Notes: generated from the letters alone by a model not told the origin. Positions 6,853-15,583 are shown, counted from the first letter of the stretch. The stretch: DNA of 27,105 nucleotides from DUOJ01 sp041676265 (GCA_041676265.1 JBAYSE010000004.1:1-27105); one strand, 5' to 3'. Numbers and translations: made by a program.

Positions 6853-8733
6853 ATGTTAACAGGGCCTTTAGTGGCCCTACTTGTCTCTGTTGTGATTTTA
6901 GTTGACCTCAGTAAAGAGCGCTTTTTCCGACAAAGTGAAAAAAATAAACTCTTTAAAGATTTTACCACTGCGACAGTCATAGTCCATTTAGTAGCACTAC
7001 TAATCGCTTTTAATGGACACCTATTCTGCTCTCCTCTCTACACCCTCCTTTTGGTAATTTATAACTTACTGCTGGTAGTCACCCTCTATTTATGGCTCCT
7101 CTACATCTTAGCGGAAGCTTTTGAAGGGGTCCTCAGGGTCTCTCTTATCTCTAAGCACATGCGGGTTTTTACCGTTTTAATCGTCTTAGCAACCGCGTTG
7201 ACTTTCCCTTTTAAGGGCTTCTCTGTCCGCCTAGTTGCCCTCCATATTCTCCCGGTTTTCACGCTAATTTGGCTGATTACCCTCTACGCTCTCCTCTATT
7301 CCAAGCGGAAACAAATTATCTCTTCGCAAAAGTACCTGCTTCTATTTATCCCCCTTTTACTCACAGTTGGCATCGGTCTTTACCTCTTGAGCGCTCTGGG
7401 GATCTTTGTAACTTTGGCTTTCACTTTTGCCCTCCTAACCACCTACCTCAGTACCCTCAACTTACGTCTCACTATTGACCCCTTAACCGAGACCAAAGAG
7501 CGACGGCTCTTCGTTAAAGAGCTCCGTAAATTGTTGGATTACAAAAGGGGAGAACAGACCGTAATTATTAGTGACATCGTTCAGTTTAAATACTTCAACC
7601 AAAAGTACGGGATTACCAATGGGGACCTCTTGCTCCGCCAAATTGGGGCCTTTTTCAGCTCTCTAGTGGGCAAAGAGAATGTGTTTCGCTATGGAGGGGA
7701 CCAATTTGCCCTGATCTATGAAGCACACAGTGAAGAGGACTTAAACCGCCTCCTCACTACCATCAACCAGCGCTTTGCTTCTGCCTGGTCCATCAGTGGA
7801 GCCTGCCTTAAGGTCGCCATAAAAGTTGCCCTTTTAAAGTTCTCTGAAGAGAAGTTAAATGGCGAAGCTATGATTGATGCTATCGATTTAACCCTCTCGA
7901 AGGCCAAAGAGAACAAACTGTCCAATATTACCTATTACAGTAGTGCCATCTCTCAAAGATATGAACGGCAGTTGGGCATTGAAGCCGCCCTTAACCACGC
8001 CTTAGAGAATAAGACCGTTAAGGTGGTCTACCAACCAATCATTAATGCCCTCAGCGGAGAAGTTGAGGCGTTGGAAGCACTCGCCAGAATTGATGACTTC
8101 CATATCGGTCCCATCTCTCCGGTAGAATTTATTCCGGTAGCCGAGTCAACGGGGCTAATCAACGAGATTACATTCGAAGTTTTAAAGCAGGTGTGTCAAC
8201 TATCAAGCACCCTTGATAGGTCACACAAAAGTCTAAAAAATATTGCCATCAATCTTTCACCAAGCAATTTGCTTTTACCCAATTTTGAAAAGAGAGCCCT
8301 CGCACTCATCAACCTCCACCAAGTGGCTACCTCAAAAATCTGCTTTGAATTAACGGAGTCGCTCTTGATCCACTCTTATGACCGGGTAAAAAGTGCCATG
8401 GACTACCTCGCCTCCAAAGGGATTAGCTTTGCACTCGACGACTTTGGCAAGGGTTTTTCTAACCTTGAGAGTCTGGTGCTCCTCCCTTTCTCTACCGTTA
8501 AAATCGACCGTAGTATCATTCAGGCGTCTCAGAAAGATTTCACCTATTTAAGTTCCATTATCTTGATGTTAAAGAAAATGGGTAAAAAAATAGTTGCCGA
8601 AGGGATTGAAACGGCAGAGTTGGCTGAGTTATTAACCAAAGCCGGGGCAGAGGCTCTACAAGGATTTTATTTCTCAAGACCACTGCCCCCCCAGAAGGTA
8701 AAAGAGTTTCTAGAAAGGCAGCACAATGGGTAA
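6853..8733 (+). CDS. Membrane cyclic-di-GMP phosphodiesterase, degenerate GGDEF plus EAL
   Basis: Probable cyclic-di-GMP hydrolase anchored in the inner membrane. The first ~210 residues contain about seven hydrophobic segments. A GGDEF domain follows, whose signature reads YGGDQF near residue 281 and whose metal-site segment reads SDIVQFKYFN, so cyclase activity is unlikely. The EAL domain (about 385-625) keeps the catalytic set: EALAR at Glu408, NLSPSN, ELTES, DDFGKGFSNL, KIDRS, AEGIET and QGFYFSRP. I infer an active phosphodiesterase with a sensory 7-TM input and a GGDEF domain kept for regulation. The ATG at 6853 has GAGAG nine bases upstream; a TTG at 6844 would add three residues. It follows pta and overlaps the MATE gene by 8 bp. 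Confidence 0.92.
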   Translation: MLTGPLVALLVSVVILVDLSKERFFRQSEKNKLFKDFTTATVIVHLVALLIAFNGHLFCSPLYTLLLVIYNLLLVVTLYLWLLYILAEAFEGVLRVSLISKHMRVFTVLIVLATALTFPFKGFSVRLVALHILPVFTLIWLITLYALLYSKRKQIISSQKYLLLFIPLLLTVGIGLYLLSALGIFVTLAFTFALLTTYLSTLNLRLTIDPLTETKERRLFVKELRKLLDYKRGEQTVIISDIVQFKYFNQKYGITNGDLLLRQIGAFFSSLVGKENVFRYGGDQFALIYEAHSEEDLNRLLTTINQRFASAWSISGACLKVAIKVALLKFSEEKLNGEAMIDAIDLTLSKAKENKLSNITYYSSAISQRYERQLGIEAALNHALENKTVKVVYQPIINALSGEVEALEALARIDDFHIGPISPVEFIPVAESTGLINEITFEVLKQVCQLSSTLDRSHKSLKNIAINLSPSNLLLPNFEKRALALINLHQVATSKICFELTESLLIHSYDRVKSAMDYLASKGISFALDDFGKGFSNLESLVLLPFSTVKIDRSIIQASQKDFTYLSSIILMLKKMGKKIVAEGIETAELAELLTKAGAEALQGFYFSRPLPPQKVKEFLERQHNG

Positions 8734-10129
8734 AGGCAGAACAATTAATTTACTCGATGCTTCGCACTCCCCGGCAAAAACCATCTGGATGCTGGCTTGG
8801 CCTGTAATTTTAGACCAAGCGTTCCAAACAATGGTGCAGTACGTCGATTCGGCCATGGTAGGCTCTCTTGGGGCCGTAGCCACAGCCGCCGTGGCCGCCA
8901 ATAGCTCTACCATTTGGTTAGTTAACGGCCTTATGTACTCCTTTGGGGTCGCCTTTTCGGTCTTGGCAGCGCGCCAGATTGGAGCCTCTGAGAAAGAGGG
9001 AGTTCATCATACTGTACGCCAGGCGCTAATGGCAGCCCTTTTCTTCTCAGTGGTAACCACCTCTCTAATGCGCTCTATAGCTCCCCGTCTACCCCATTGG
9101 ATTGGTGTAGACCAAGAGGTAGTTCCCCAGGCCGTCTCTTACATGAGTTACATTGCTCTAGCCTACCCTTTTACGATCCTATTCGCCTATCTATCAAATC
9201 TTTTGCGCTCTTCAGGTGATACCCGCTCCCCTTTAATCTCAAATATTATCACCAATTTGACCAATATTGTGGGGAACTACTTCTTAATATTCCCCACAAG
9301 AAGGGTGCACTTCTTCAACGCTGAGTTCACCATCTATGGGGCCGATTTAGGGGTTAAGGGAGCTGCCATCGCGACCGCCGGAGCTACAGTACTGAGCGCC
9401 TTAATACTCTTTGGCGTCCTTATTTTCAAAGACTCTCCATTGAGAACCCCTTTCAGAGGTGTCTCGTGGCGAGTGGATTGGCCTTTGATGAAACAAGTTC
9501 TAAAACTGGGGACCCCCTTAGCGCTAGAGAGAGCGGTTCTCTCCTTTGGTCAAATTGTCCTCACCATTTTGGTCACCCATATTTCAACGGTAGCCCTAGC
9601 TGCCCACCACTTAGCTATCACGGCCGAATCTATTACCTATATGCCTGCTTTTGGCTTCTCGATTGCCGCCACAACTTTAGTTGCCCAGTCTCTGGGGGCC
9701 CAAGAGAGGCAAATGAGTCTAGACTTCGCCCGCAAATGTTTACAGTGGACCGTCGCTTTAATGACGACAACCGGCTTTTTTATGTTCATTTTTGCCCCCC
9801 AATTGATGCAGTTCTTCACTAAGGATACCCGCGTCATTGTTTTGGGAGCGAAAGTCTTGAGGATTGAAGCTTTTGCCCAGCCCTTTTTTGCTCTAAGCAT
9901 AGTTATTGGCGGTATCCTCAGAGGCGCCGGCGATACCAAATGGCCCTTTATTAATTCTCTAATTGGAATGTGGCTGGTCCGCCTAGTCCCCGCAACCCTC
10001 TTAATTTTGGTCTTTAATCTTGGTTTAGAGGCCGCTTGGGTTTGTATGGTTGCCGATTTGGTAGTTCGTGGGCTGCTCAACTACTACCGCTACCATAAAA
10101 AAGAGTGGCTTACTGCCTGGAAGCATTGA
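8726..10129 (+). CDS. MATE family efflux transporter
   Basis: Multidrug and toxin extrusion antiporter of the inner membrane, driven by Na+ or H+; substrates cannot be predicted. The 467-residue product has the expected twelve hydrophobic helices in two homologous halves. The N-terminal half shows WPVILDQAFQTMVQYVDSAMVG and the MATE-typical LLRSSGDTRSPL loop; the second half repeats it as LRGAGDTKWPF. The start overlaps the end of the GGDEF/EAL gene by 8 bp, so translation is probably coupled and pta-PDE-MATE form one transcript. Its stop codon lies 20 bp inside the convergent ksgA gene, leaving no room for a conventional terminator. The subfamily (NorM or DinF) is not resolved. Confidence 0.93.
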   Translation: MGKGRTINLLDASHSPAKTIWMLAWPVILDQAFQTMVQYVDSAMVGSLGAVATAAVAANSSTIWLVNGLMYSFGVAFSVLAARQIGASEKEGVHHTVRQALMAALFFSVVTTSLMRSIAPRLPHWIGVDQEVVPQAVSYMSYIALAYPFTILFAYLSNLLRSSGDTRSPLISNIITNLTNIVGNYFLIFPTRRVHFFNAEFTIYGADLGVKGAAIATAGATVLSALILFGVLIFKDSPLRTPFRGVSWRVDWPLMKQVLKLGTPLALERAVLSFGQIVLTILVTHISTVALAAHHLAITAESITYMPAFGFSIAATTLVAQSLGAQERQMSLDFARKCLQWTVALMTTTGFFMFIFAPQLMQFFTKDTRVIVLGAKVLRIEAFAQPFFALSIVIGGILRGAGDTKWPFINSLIGMWLVRLVPATLLILVFNLGLEAAWVCMVADLVVRGLLNYYRYHKKEWLTAWKH

Positions 10130-10985
10130 GTGCCCTACTGAGGGTTATCAGAGAATCGAAAGAGAGGTTCTCAGAGCGCTCGTTCTCTGCTATGCCACTC
10201 GCCCTTAATGCCTGTAAAACCTCCTCTTTTCCGTTAAGCCTGCCCATCTCCCCTTTTAGGAGGTTGTTACGCACCGTTTTGCGCCTTTGGGCAAAGAGGT
10301 CCTTCACCATTTGGAAAAAGAAGTGGCGCTCATTAACAGGAATACGGGGCTGCGCTCTCTTCGTAAAAGTCACCACCGTCGACTCGACATTAGGAGGGGG
10401 GAAGAAAACACCCCTCTTTAAGAGCATTAACACCTCGACTTCATAGTCATTCTGGGCCAATAGTGAAAGGGGTGCGTAGAGCTTACTCCCCGCTTGGGCT
10501 GTCAAGCGCTCACCCACCTCTCTTTGAAGGGTAAAACTCATCCTTTCCGGTAAACACTGTTCCTCTAAAAGGCGGGCGATACAAACCGAGCCAATGTTGT
10601 AAGGGAGGTTCCCACAGATCACATCAGGGGGACCCTCTGTCTGGAATATAGGGGGCCAGGTCTTTAAGAAATCGCCCTCTACTAACTTAAAGCCACGCTC
10701 TTCGGGGAAAGCCCTTGTCCTTAAGAGGCGGGCAAAACCGCGGTCTATTTCAAAGGCGGTTACCAGGGCACCCGCTTTGAGCAAGAGATGGGTTAAGACC
10801 CCTAGACCAGGCCCTATTTCCCAGACAGAAGCCCCTTTTATCCCCCCTAGACTCTCTATAATTGCATCCCATGCCGGTGGAGAGATTAGGAAGTTTTGCC
10901 CAAACTTCTTGTGCATGGCTAAATCCTCCTCTTCCAGAAGTTCAATGATGGCGCGGGGGGAATTGTAGGGAAAATTCCAAATCAT
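10110..10985 (-). CDS. ksgA: 16S rRNA dimethyladenosine transferase KsgA
   Basis: SAM-dependent enzyme that dimethylates A1518 and A1519 in helix 45 of 16S rRNA, a late small-subunit assembly step. The 291-residue product shows KKFGQNFL (residues ~26-33), the SAM-binding WEIGPGLG (55-62), acidic FEID after strand 2, the catalytic GNLPYN (125-130), and the C-terminal VFFPPPNVESTVV. The N-terminal NSPRAIIELLEE segment is a family feature, so I accept the ATG at 10985. That start overlaps the end of comEC by 44 bp, an unusually long overlap. It is the last gene of the gph-pgm-hypothetical-comEC-ksgA run, and its end overlaps the convergent MATE gene by 20 bp. Confidence 0.96.
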   Translation of the reverse strand: MIWNFPYNSPRAIIELLEEEDLAMHKKFGQNFLISPPAWDAIIESLGGIKGASVWEIGPGLGVLTHLLLKAGALVTAFEIDRGFARLLRTRAFPEERGFKLVEGDFLKTWPPIFQTEGPPDVICGNLPYNIGSVCIARLLEEQCLPERMSFTLQREVGERLTAQAGSKLYAPLSLLAQNDYEVEVLMLLKRGVFFPPPNVESTVVTFTKRAQPRIPVNERHFFFQMVKDLFAQRRKTVRNNLLKGEMGRLNGKEEVLQALRASGIAENERSENLSFDSLITLSRALNASRQ

Positions 10986-12351
10986 AGGTAGCTCTTATCC
11001 TTTTCTGAATTACCTGTTTAGCATACTTGAGAAGAACAATTACAGTCAACAAGAGCAAGAGGGCAAGGCACCATGCTGAGCCCGTTGACCATGGTGGATG
11101 GCGGGCAGTAAACTCACTACCCCATTGAGCTAAGCGGTAAAACAGAGTGTACAAAAACTCAATAGTTTTACCTAAGCTCATCAGGGGTAAAAAGAGATAG
11201 ATGAAACCACAGCTTAGAATCGAGAGGGCTAAGAGCGCCAATAGAGGCGAAACAAGGAGGCCAATAGGGTACCATGCGTCAAAGAGGGCAAGCGCTAAAG
11301 GGGCAACGGCCAGGGTGGCACTCAGTGTGGTCCCCACTAGATGGGCTACTTTAGGGGGGACAAAGAGGAGGAAAGGGGTGCCGACCCCCTCGGCTAACCA
11401 AAGAATGGCGGTTAGACAGGTGTAGGATAACAGAGAGGCAAGTGTCCCTATGGTTGCCGGAAAGAGCAACATCTGGGTAACAAAAGTGAGTGCAAGGGCT
11501 TTTTTAACCTCAATATTGGGCTTTATCTGGAGGATAATCACCATAATAAGAGAGCGCACTAAGGAGGCCTTGAACCCTACTACGGTTACATAGAGAATTG
11601 CAAAAATCGTGGAGAGCCCCCTTTTACGTCCATTCACTAGATTAAAAAGCAAAATAAGGGTGTGTAAATGCATCCCTGAGAGGGCCAGCACGTGGGCGCA
11701 ACCGCTGTGAACGACCATTTGTCGCAGCTCTACATTACCACCGGAGACCTCCCCCCATAAAAGTGAGGTGAGCAGTTGGTGTGCCGCAGGCGTTAGGCGC
11801 GCGGTACGTTGACTTAGATAGGTTAAAATAGTGCGTCTGAAGCGAATGAAAGGGGAATCATCTTGGGTGAGTTTAACAGCATTACTCAAAAAAACACCAC
11901 TAGCGATAAAGTACCCTCTACACTCGAGTTGCTCCCCATGATAATACCGCTCCTTACCTTTGACTACACAGAGGACCTCGCCACTGGCGCTACACGCGTC
12001 CTTCCGTTGATTTACAGTTTGGGCCAACTGGAGAGTGAAAGTAATATTTCCATTTAGGCTCACCGCTGAATCGCCCTCTACCCTCCCTTTAACGGCACTA
12101 ACACTCTCTTCATGAAAGCCAAGACGAGGCGTTAACTCCCCACAGAGGGTATTAAGAAGTAAAGACAGGGTCAAAAGAAGCGCTAAAAAGAGGAGCTGTT
12201 TAGGCGTTGAGTGTTTTGTAAACAGAGTGAAATTGGCGTAGCACATAAAGGCAAGCACAATTAACCAAGGAGGAAGTGCAGAGCCCTTTAGGCGGTTAAC
12301 AAGCAAAATTGTGAGCAGGGGCCAGAGGGTCAACTCCGCATATTTCTTCAT
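10942..12351 (-). CDS. comEC: ComEC/Rec2-type competence membrane protein
   Basis: Inner-membrane channel protein that in naturally competent bacteria passes single-stranded DNA into the cytoplasm. The 469-residue product has an N-terminal pair of helices, a soluble beta-rich segment (about residues 80-165, DUF4131/OB-like, with several Cys), then the Competence domain with the signature SGCAHVLALSGMHL (216-229) and eight or so further membrane segments. The C-terminal metallo-beta-lactamase domain of Bacillus ComEC is absent, a short form also known in spirochaetes as far as I recall. No comEA, comF or pilin gene is nearby, so DNA uptake is not shown. The SD is weak (AGGT, inside a 4-bp hairpin at 12352-12364). 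The 3' end overlaps ksgA by 44 bp. Confidence 0.9.
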   Translation of the reverse strand: MKKYAELTLWPLLTILLVNRLKGSALPPWLIVLAFMCYANFTLFTKHSTPKQLLFLALLLTLSLLLNTLCGELTPRLGFHEESVSAVKGRVEGDSAVSLNGNITFTLQLAQTVNQRKDACSASGEVLCVVKGKERYYHGEQLECRGYFIASGVFLSNAVKLTQDDSPFIRFRRTILTYLSQRTARLTPAAHQLLTSLLWGEVSGGNVELRQMVVHSGCAHVLALSGMHLHTLILLFNLVNGRKRGLSTIFAILYVTVVGFKASLVRSLIMVIILQIKPNIEVKKALALTFVTQMLLFPATIGTLASLLSYTCLTAILWLAEGVGTPFLLFVPPKVAHLVGTTLSATLAVAPLALALFDAWYPIGLLVSPLLALLALSILSCGFIYLFLPLMSLGKTIEFLYTLFYRLAQWGSEFTARHPPWSTGSAWCLALLLLLTVIVLLKYAKQVIQKRIRATYDLEFSLQFPPRHH

Positions 12352-12375
12352 ACCTAAATGAGGTGAAGAGAGCTT

Positions 12376-13155
12376 TTAATACTTCGCCAGTGCCACCATT
12401 AAGGCCAGGAGACTCATGTCGATCTCCCTCTTGAAAGAGACTTTTACCAGTCGTGCCGATAACGCCTCGTCCCCTATTCCCTTTAAGTTGGCCCTCTCTA
12501 TCTTCCTGTACCACTCAAACAGGCGACTATTGGAGAGCTCAACGTGACGTAAAAGGAGTTCTCTTATCTCTTTGACAACCTCTTTATCGTCATTATTGAG
12601 TTTTAGGCCCTTAAGCTCCCCTTTTTTGGTCATTGTTAATTGGTCGGCAATATCTAGAGTATCCAGAGCAGCCATCTCATCAAGGTAGGCCTCCAGGCGA
12701 CTCAATAGAGGTAAAGTGGTGAAGCTACTGTGGAGGGCATTTTGTTTCAATTCAAGGCGCCGACGAACCGCCAAGTCGCTCTTTTTATCACGCTTAGCAA
12801 TAAAGGTTGCCGTGGCGGCAGCGGCGCCTAAGCCTAGAATCAATTCATCAATCACGGGGACAGGGTCCCTCACGGCTAATGAGAAGAAGAAATAGACGAT
12901 GAGGAAGACGAAAGCCGAAATCAACAGCCGGGGAACGTAGCGCCGGTCCATTACCCAACAGTCTACCCCCCGGTCTATTTGGGTGTAAAGGGCATAAAGG
13001 GCCCGGTCCTGCTCTTGACTTGTTAAACTGGTCGATGCGTACCAAGTTATAGGGTTTGCAGCCTCCCACTGTGAGGCAAGTTTGGCATCTTCATAAGGGG
13101 TTAAAAAGAGGTTCTCTTTATGCGAACGCTGTATGGCGAAACATTTTGTCTCCAC
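12376..13155 (-). CDS. Hypothetical protein with paired membrane segments
   Basis: I do not recognise this family. The 259-residue product has a soluble N-terminal ~75 residues (WYASTSLTSQEQDRALYALYTQIDRG), two close hydrophobic segments at about 78-95 (LLISAFVFLIVYFFFSLAV) and 102-120 (VIDELILGLGAAAATATFIA), and a charged helical C-terminal half of ~135 residues rich in Lys, Glu and Leu that could form coiled coils. This suggests a helical hairpin in the membrane with both termini cytoplasmic. No enzyme motif or lipobox is seen. It starts at GTG, five bases after the pgm stop, with AAGGAG in the pgm tail eleven bases upstream, so translation is probably coupled to pgm. comEC follows after 24 bp. 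Confidence 0.8.
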   Translation of the reverse strand: METKCFAIQRSHKENLFLTPYEDAKLASQWEAANPITWYASTSLTSQEQDRALYALYTQIDRGVDCWVMDRRYVPRLLISAFVFLIVYFFFSLAVRDPVPVIDELILGLGAAAATATFIAKRDKKSDLAVRRRLELKQNALHSSFTTLPLLSRLEAYLDEMAALDTLDIADQLTMTKKGELKGLKLNNDDKEVVKEIRELLLRHVELSNSRLFEWYRKIERANLKGIGDEALSARLVKVSFKREIDMSLLALMVALAKY

Positions 13156-13160
13156 GGCTG

Positions 13161-14855
13161 TTATAATTCTCCTTTAAAGGTAGCAACTCTCTCCTGCATG
13201 CGAGGAAGGTATTGTGCTTTAGCCATCCCCCTCGCATCAAAAAAGAGGTAGTACTTAATCTTTGGTTCAGTGCCGGAGGGGCGCACTATCATCTTTTCAC
13301 CACTGGTAAAATAGATGATTAGCACATCAGCCGAGGGCAATGCGTTTACCCCGCCTTCTAAGAGGTCGGCAACTCTCTCAACAGTGGTATCGGCAAATTT
13401 TGCTTTAGGCCGTAAGGCTCTGAACCTCTCCATAATCTGATCCATTTTTTGTTTACCACTGGCCCCCTCATAGGTATAGGAGAGGACAACCTCTCCAAAA
13501 AAACCATATTCCTGGTAAATCTCTTCAAGCCTTGCTTGAAGGGTTAACCCCTTCTTGAGGTAGAAGTCCATCATCTCGACCGCTAAGACGGCACTGGAGA
13601 TGGCATCTTTGTCGCGCACCTCACTAACAGGAAGATACCCAAAACTCTCTTCACAGCCAAACAAGAATTGTTCAGTAGGGGAATCCTCGAGGAGGGCCAT
13701 CTGTTCACCAATGTATTTAAAACCGGTTAAGACGTCGCGGCAAACGGCCCCTCTTGTCTCGGCAATCTTCCTCACAAGGTCTGAGGTAACAATTGATTTC
13801 ACCACTACGGGGCGCTTAGTGCCTTTTACTTTATGGTTGAGGAGGAAGTCGACCAAAAGAATGGCTATCTGATTGCCACTGAGCAGTTCATACTCCTCCC
13901 TCTCAGGGGTCGTGGGTATGGCGATTCCCAAGCGGTCTCCATCGGGATCACAGCCCAAGACGATATCGCTCCCCTTGCGCTGGGCGAGTTCAATCGCCAA
14001 CCTCATGGCTTGCGGATCTTCGGGGTTGGGCATCGAGACTGTTGGGAAATTTCCGTCGCTCTCCTCCTGCTCACTAACCACATCACAAGTCACTTTTAAA
14101 CGGGCTAAAAGGGTTCTAACCGGTAGATTGGCGGCTCCATGCAGGGGGGTAAAGGCGACTTTGACATCACTGAGCTCCCCTTTGGTAGCCTTGAGGACCA
14201 TGGCGTAATACTCTTCATCGACCTCCAAGGGTACTGTTTTCAACAACTCCTGCTGTTTGGCCTCACTAATGCTCATGCCTCTAATAGAGCCGGGAGTGAC
14301 AACTGAAATCCGCTCGGCAATTGCTAGATCGTGAGGTGGGGTAACTTGCCCCCCATCACTCCAATAGACCTTATAGCCGTTGTATTTAGCGGGGTTATGG
14401 CTGGCTGTTATGACAATTCCGGCTGTCGCCTTGAGGTACCGCAGGGCAAAGGAGAGCATGGGAACCGGTCTCAATGAGTCATACAGATAAACTTTAACCC
14501 CATTGGCACACATAGTGAGTGCAGCCTGTTGGGCAAACAAATCGGAGTAGTTACGTGAATCGTAGGCGATAACTACCATGGGGTCGGAGTGTTGGCTCAC
14601 CAGGTAATCGGCAAAACCTTGGGTAACTTTGCGCACAATGTAGGGGTTGATACGATTAGTTCCCCCGCCAATAATCCCCCTTATGCCCGCTGTACCAAAG
14701 CTTAGTGAGGTATAAAAGCGTTCATAGAGTTCTTCATCGGCATTTTCTTCTACAGCATCAATGACTTCCTGACGAAAGTGTGCTTCCCTCTCTGCACGAA
14801 TATAGTCCTGCGCTTTTTTATAAAGAATTGACCTCTCTTGTGCACTCATAACCAT
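13161..14855 (-). CDS. Phosphoglucomutase/phosphomannomutase
   Basis: Alpha-D-phosphohexomutase interconverting hexose 1- and 6-phosphates, feeding glycogen, cell envelope sugars or glycolysis. At 564 residues it is the long form seen in PgcA-like enzymes. The four domain signatures are present: FGTAGIRG near residue 53, the phosphoserine loop TASHNP with catalytic Ser152, the Mg2+ loop DPDGDR (Asp303, 305, 307), the sugar-binding GCEESFGY near 400-407, and the phosphate-binding RPSGTEPK near the C terminus. Glucose versus mannose specificity is not decided by these motifs. The ATG at 14855 has GGAAGGGGG upstream. The gene overlaps gph by 10 bp; a second ATG at 14849 would form an ATGA overlap with the gph stop. 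Confidence 0.95.
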   Translation of the reverse strand: MVMSAQERSILYKKAQDYIRAEREAHFRQEVIDAVEENADEELYERFYTSLSFGTAGIRGIIGGGTNRINPYIVRKVTQGFADYLVSQHSDPMVVIAYDSRNYSDLFAQQAALTMCANGVKVYLYDSLRPVPMLSFALRYLKATAGIVITASHNPAKYNGYKVYWSDGGQVTPPHDLAIAERISVVTPGSIRGMSISEAKQQELLKTVPLEVDEEYYAMVLKATKGELSDVKVAFTPLHGAANLPVRTLLARLKVTCDVVSEQEESDGNFPTVSMPNPEDPQAMRLAIELAQRKGSDIVLGCDPDGDRLGIAIPTTPEREEYELLSGNQIAILLVDFLLNHKVKGTKRPVVVKSIVTSDLVRKIAETRGAVCRDVLTGFKYIGEQMALLEDSPTEQFLFGCEESFGYLPVSEVRDKDAISSAVLAVEMMDFYLKKGLTLQARLEEIYQEYGFFGEVVLSYTYEGASGKQKMDQIMERFRALRPKAKFADTTVERVADLLEGGVNALPSADVLIIYFTSGEKMIVRPSGTEPKIKYYLFFDARGMAKAQYLPRMQERVATFKGEL

Positions 14856-15526
14856 GGAAAGACCCCCTTCCTTAACTCCCCAACCGTATCGTAAAGTGAG
14901 CTGCAGCCGGCGGCCAGTAGTGTTTCGCGCGTTCTAAAACCCCATGTAACAATAGCCGATCTCATCTTCGCAGCCTCTGCTGTATAGTAATCCACTTCAC
15001 TATCGCCGACAAGTAATAGTTGGTTGACTGAGCAGCCCAGTTGTTCACCAAAAGCATAGACTCCCTCGGGTGAGGGCTTAGAAGTATACTCTTTAGCCGC
15101 CCCTCTGATGAAGATGAAAGGGTGGTGTCCTAAGAGTCCCCTTATTATGGGTTGGACTAAAGAGTCGGTTTTGTTAGAGAGGACCCCTAGGCTAATGCCG
15201 GCTTTGTGCAGATCTGTTAACAATGCCTCTATTCCCGGATAGGGGTGTGAGTGGTCGTAGGGGCTAACTGCATAAGTCTCGATTACAAGCCCCACTAGAT
15301 GGTTAAGCTGGGGCTCCTCAACGGCTTTACCGGAGCTCTCCAAAGCCAAACGTAAGGCATTTTTCAACCCCCGCCCCACGAATTGCTGACACACTTGGGG
15401 AGTAATAGGATCTGCTCCTGTTAGGACTAAAGCACTGTTAATGGCGTAAGTTATATCGCCAATAGTGTCTATAAGTGTCCCATCCAAATCGAAAAGAACC
15501 CCTTTAAAAGGTGTAAAATTTAACAT
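14846..15526 (-). CDS. gph: HAD hydrolase, phosphoglycolate phosphatase-like
   Basis: Haloacid dehalogenase superfamily phosphatase of the Gph/PGP group, classically removing phosphate from 2-phosphoglycolate; other small phosphate esters are possible. The 226-residue product has motif I FDLDGTLIDT (nucleophile Asp13, acid/base Asp15), an alpha-helical cap, motif II Ser in VLSNKTD, motif III Lys in TSKPSPEG, and motif IV GDSEVDY. It heads the gph-pgm-hypothetical-comEC-ksgA run. No Shine-Dalgarno precedes the ATG, and a perfect TATAAT sits only eight bases upstream, so the mRNA may start at or within a base or two of the start codon. Fused function with the downstream mutase is plausible only as shared sugar-phosphate metabolism. 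Confidence 0.9.
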   Translation of the reverse strand: MLNFTPFKGVLFDLDGTLIDTIGDITYAINSALVLTGADPITPQVCQQFVGRGLKNALRLALESSGKAVEEPQLNHLVGLVIETYAVSPYDHSHPYPGIEALLTDLHKAGISLGVLSNKTDSLVQPIIRGLLGHHPFIFIRGAAKEYTSKPSPEGVYAFGEQLGCSVNQLLLVGDSEVDYYTAEAAKMRSAIVTWGFRTRETLLAAGCSSLYDTVGELRKGVFPWL

Positions 15527-15534
15527 AGAGGTAG

Positions 15535-15540
15535 ATTATA
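15535..15540 (-). promoter_or_regulatory. Consensus -10 box of gph operon
   Basis: A perfect TATAAT on the minus strand ends eight bases before the gph ATG at 15526. No good -35 is at normal spacing; a TTGAAC lies at a too-short 13 nt. Transcription would begin at about 15527, giving a leaderless or nearly leaderless message. Confidence 0.5.
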
Positions 15541-15547
15541 CCTTATC

Positions 15548-15576
15548 TGGACAGTTCAAACTAGCCGGGCTATAAT
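15548..15576 (+). promoter_or_regulatory. Near-consensus promoter of MFS-HD operon
   Basis: TGGACA (15548-15553) and a perfect TATAAT (15571-15576) are spaced by 17 nt. The -10 ends seven bases before the ATG at 15584, so the predicted start is at or next to the A of the start codon. The -35 region intrudes on the divergent gph promoter. Confidence 0.65.
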
Positions 15577-15583
15577 CCCTGCT

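Noticed and set aside
9637..10080. 147-codon open frame opposite the MATE gene
   Set aside because: It is antisense to a clear transporter, with a basic composition typical of a shadow frame and no recognisable motif.
12352..12364. ACCT/AGGT hairpin in front of comEC
   Set aside because: A 4-bp stem is expected by chance; I only note that it covers a weak ribosome site.
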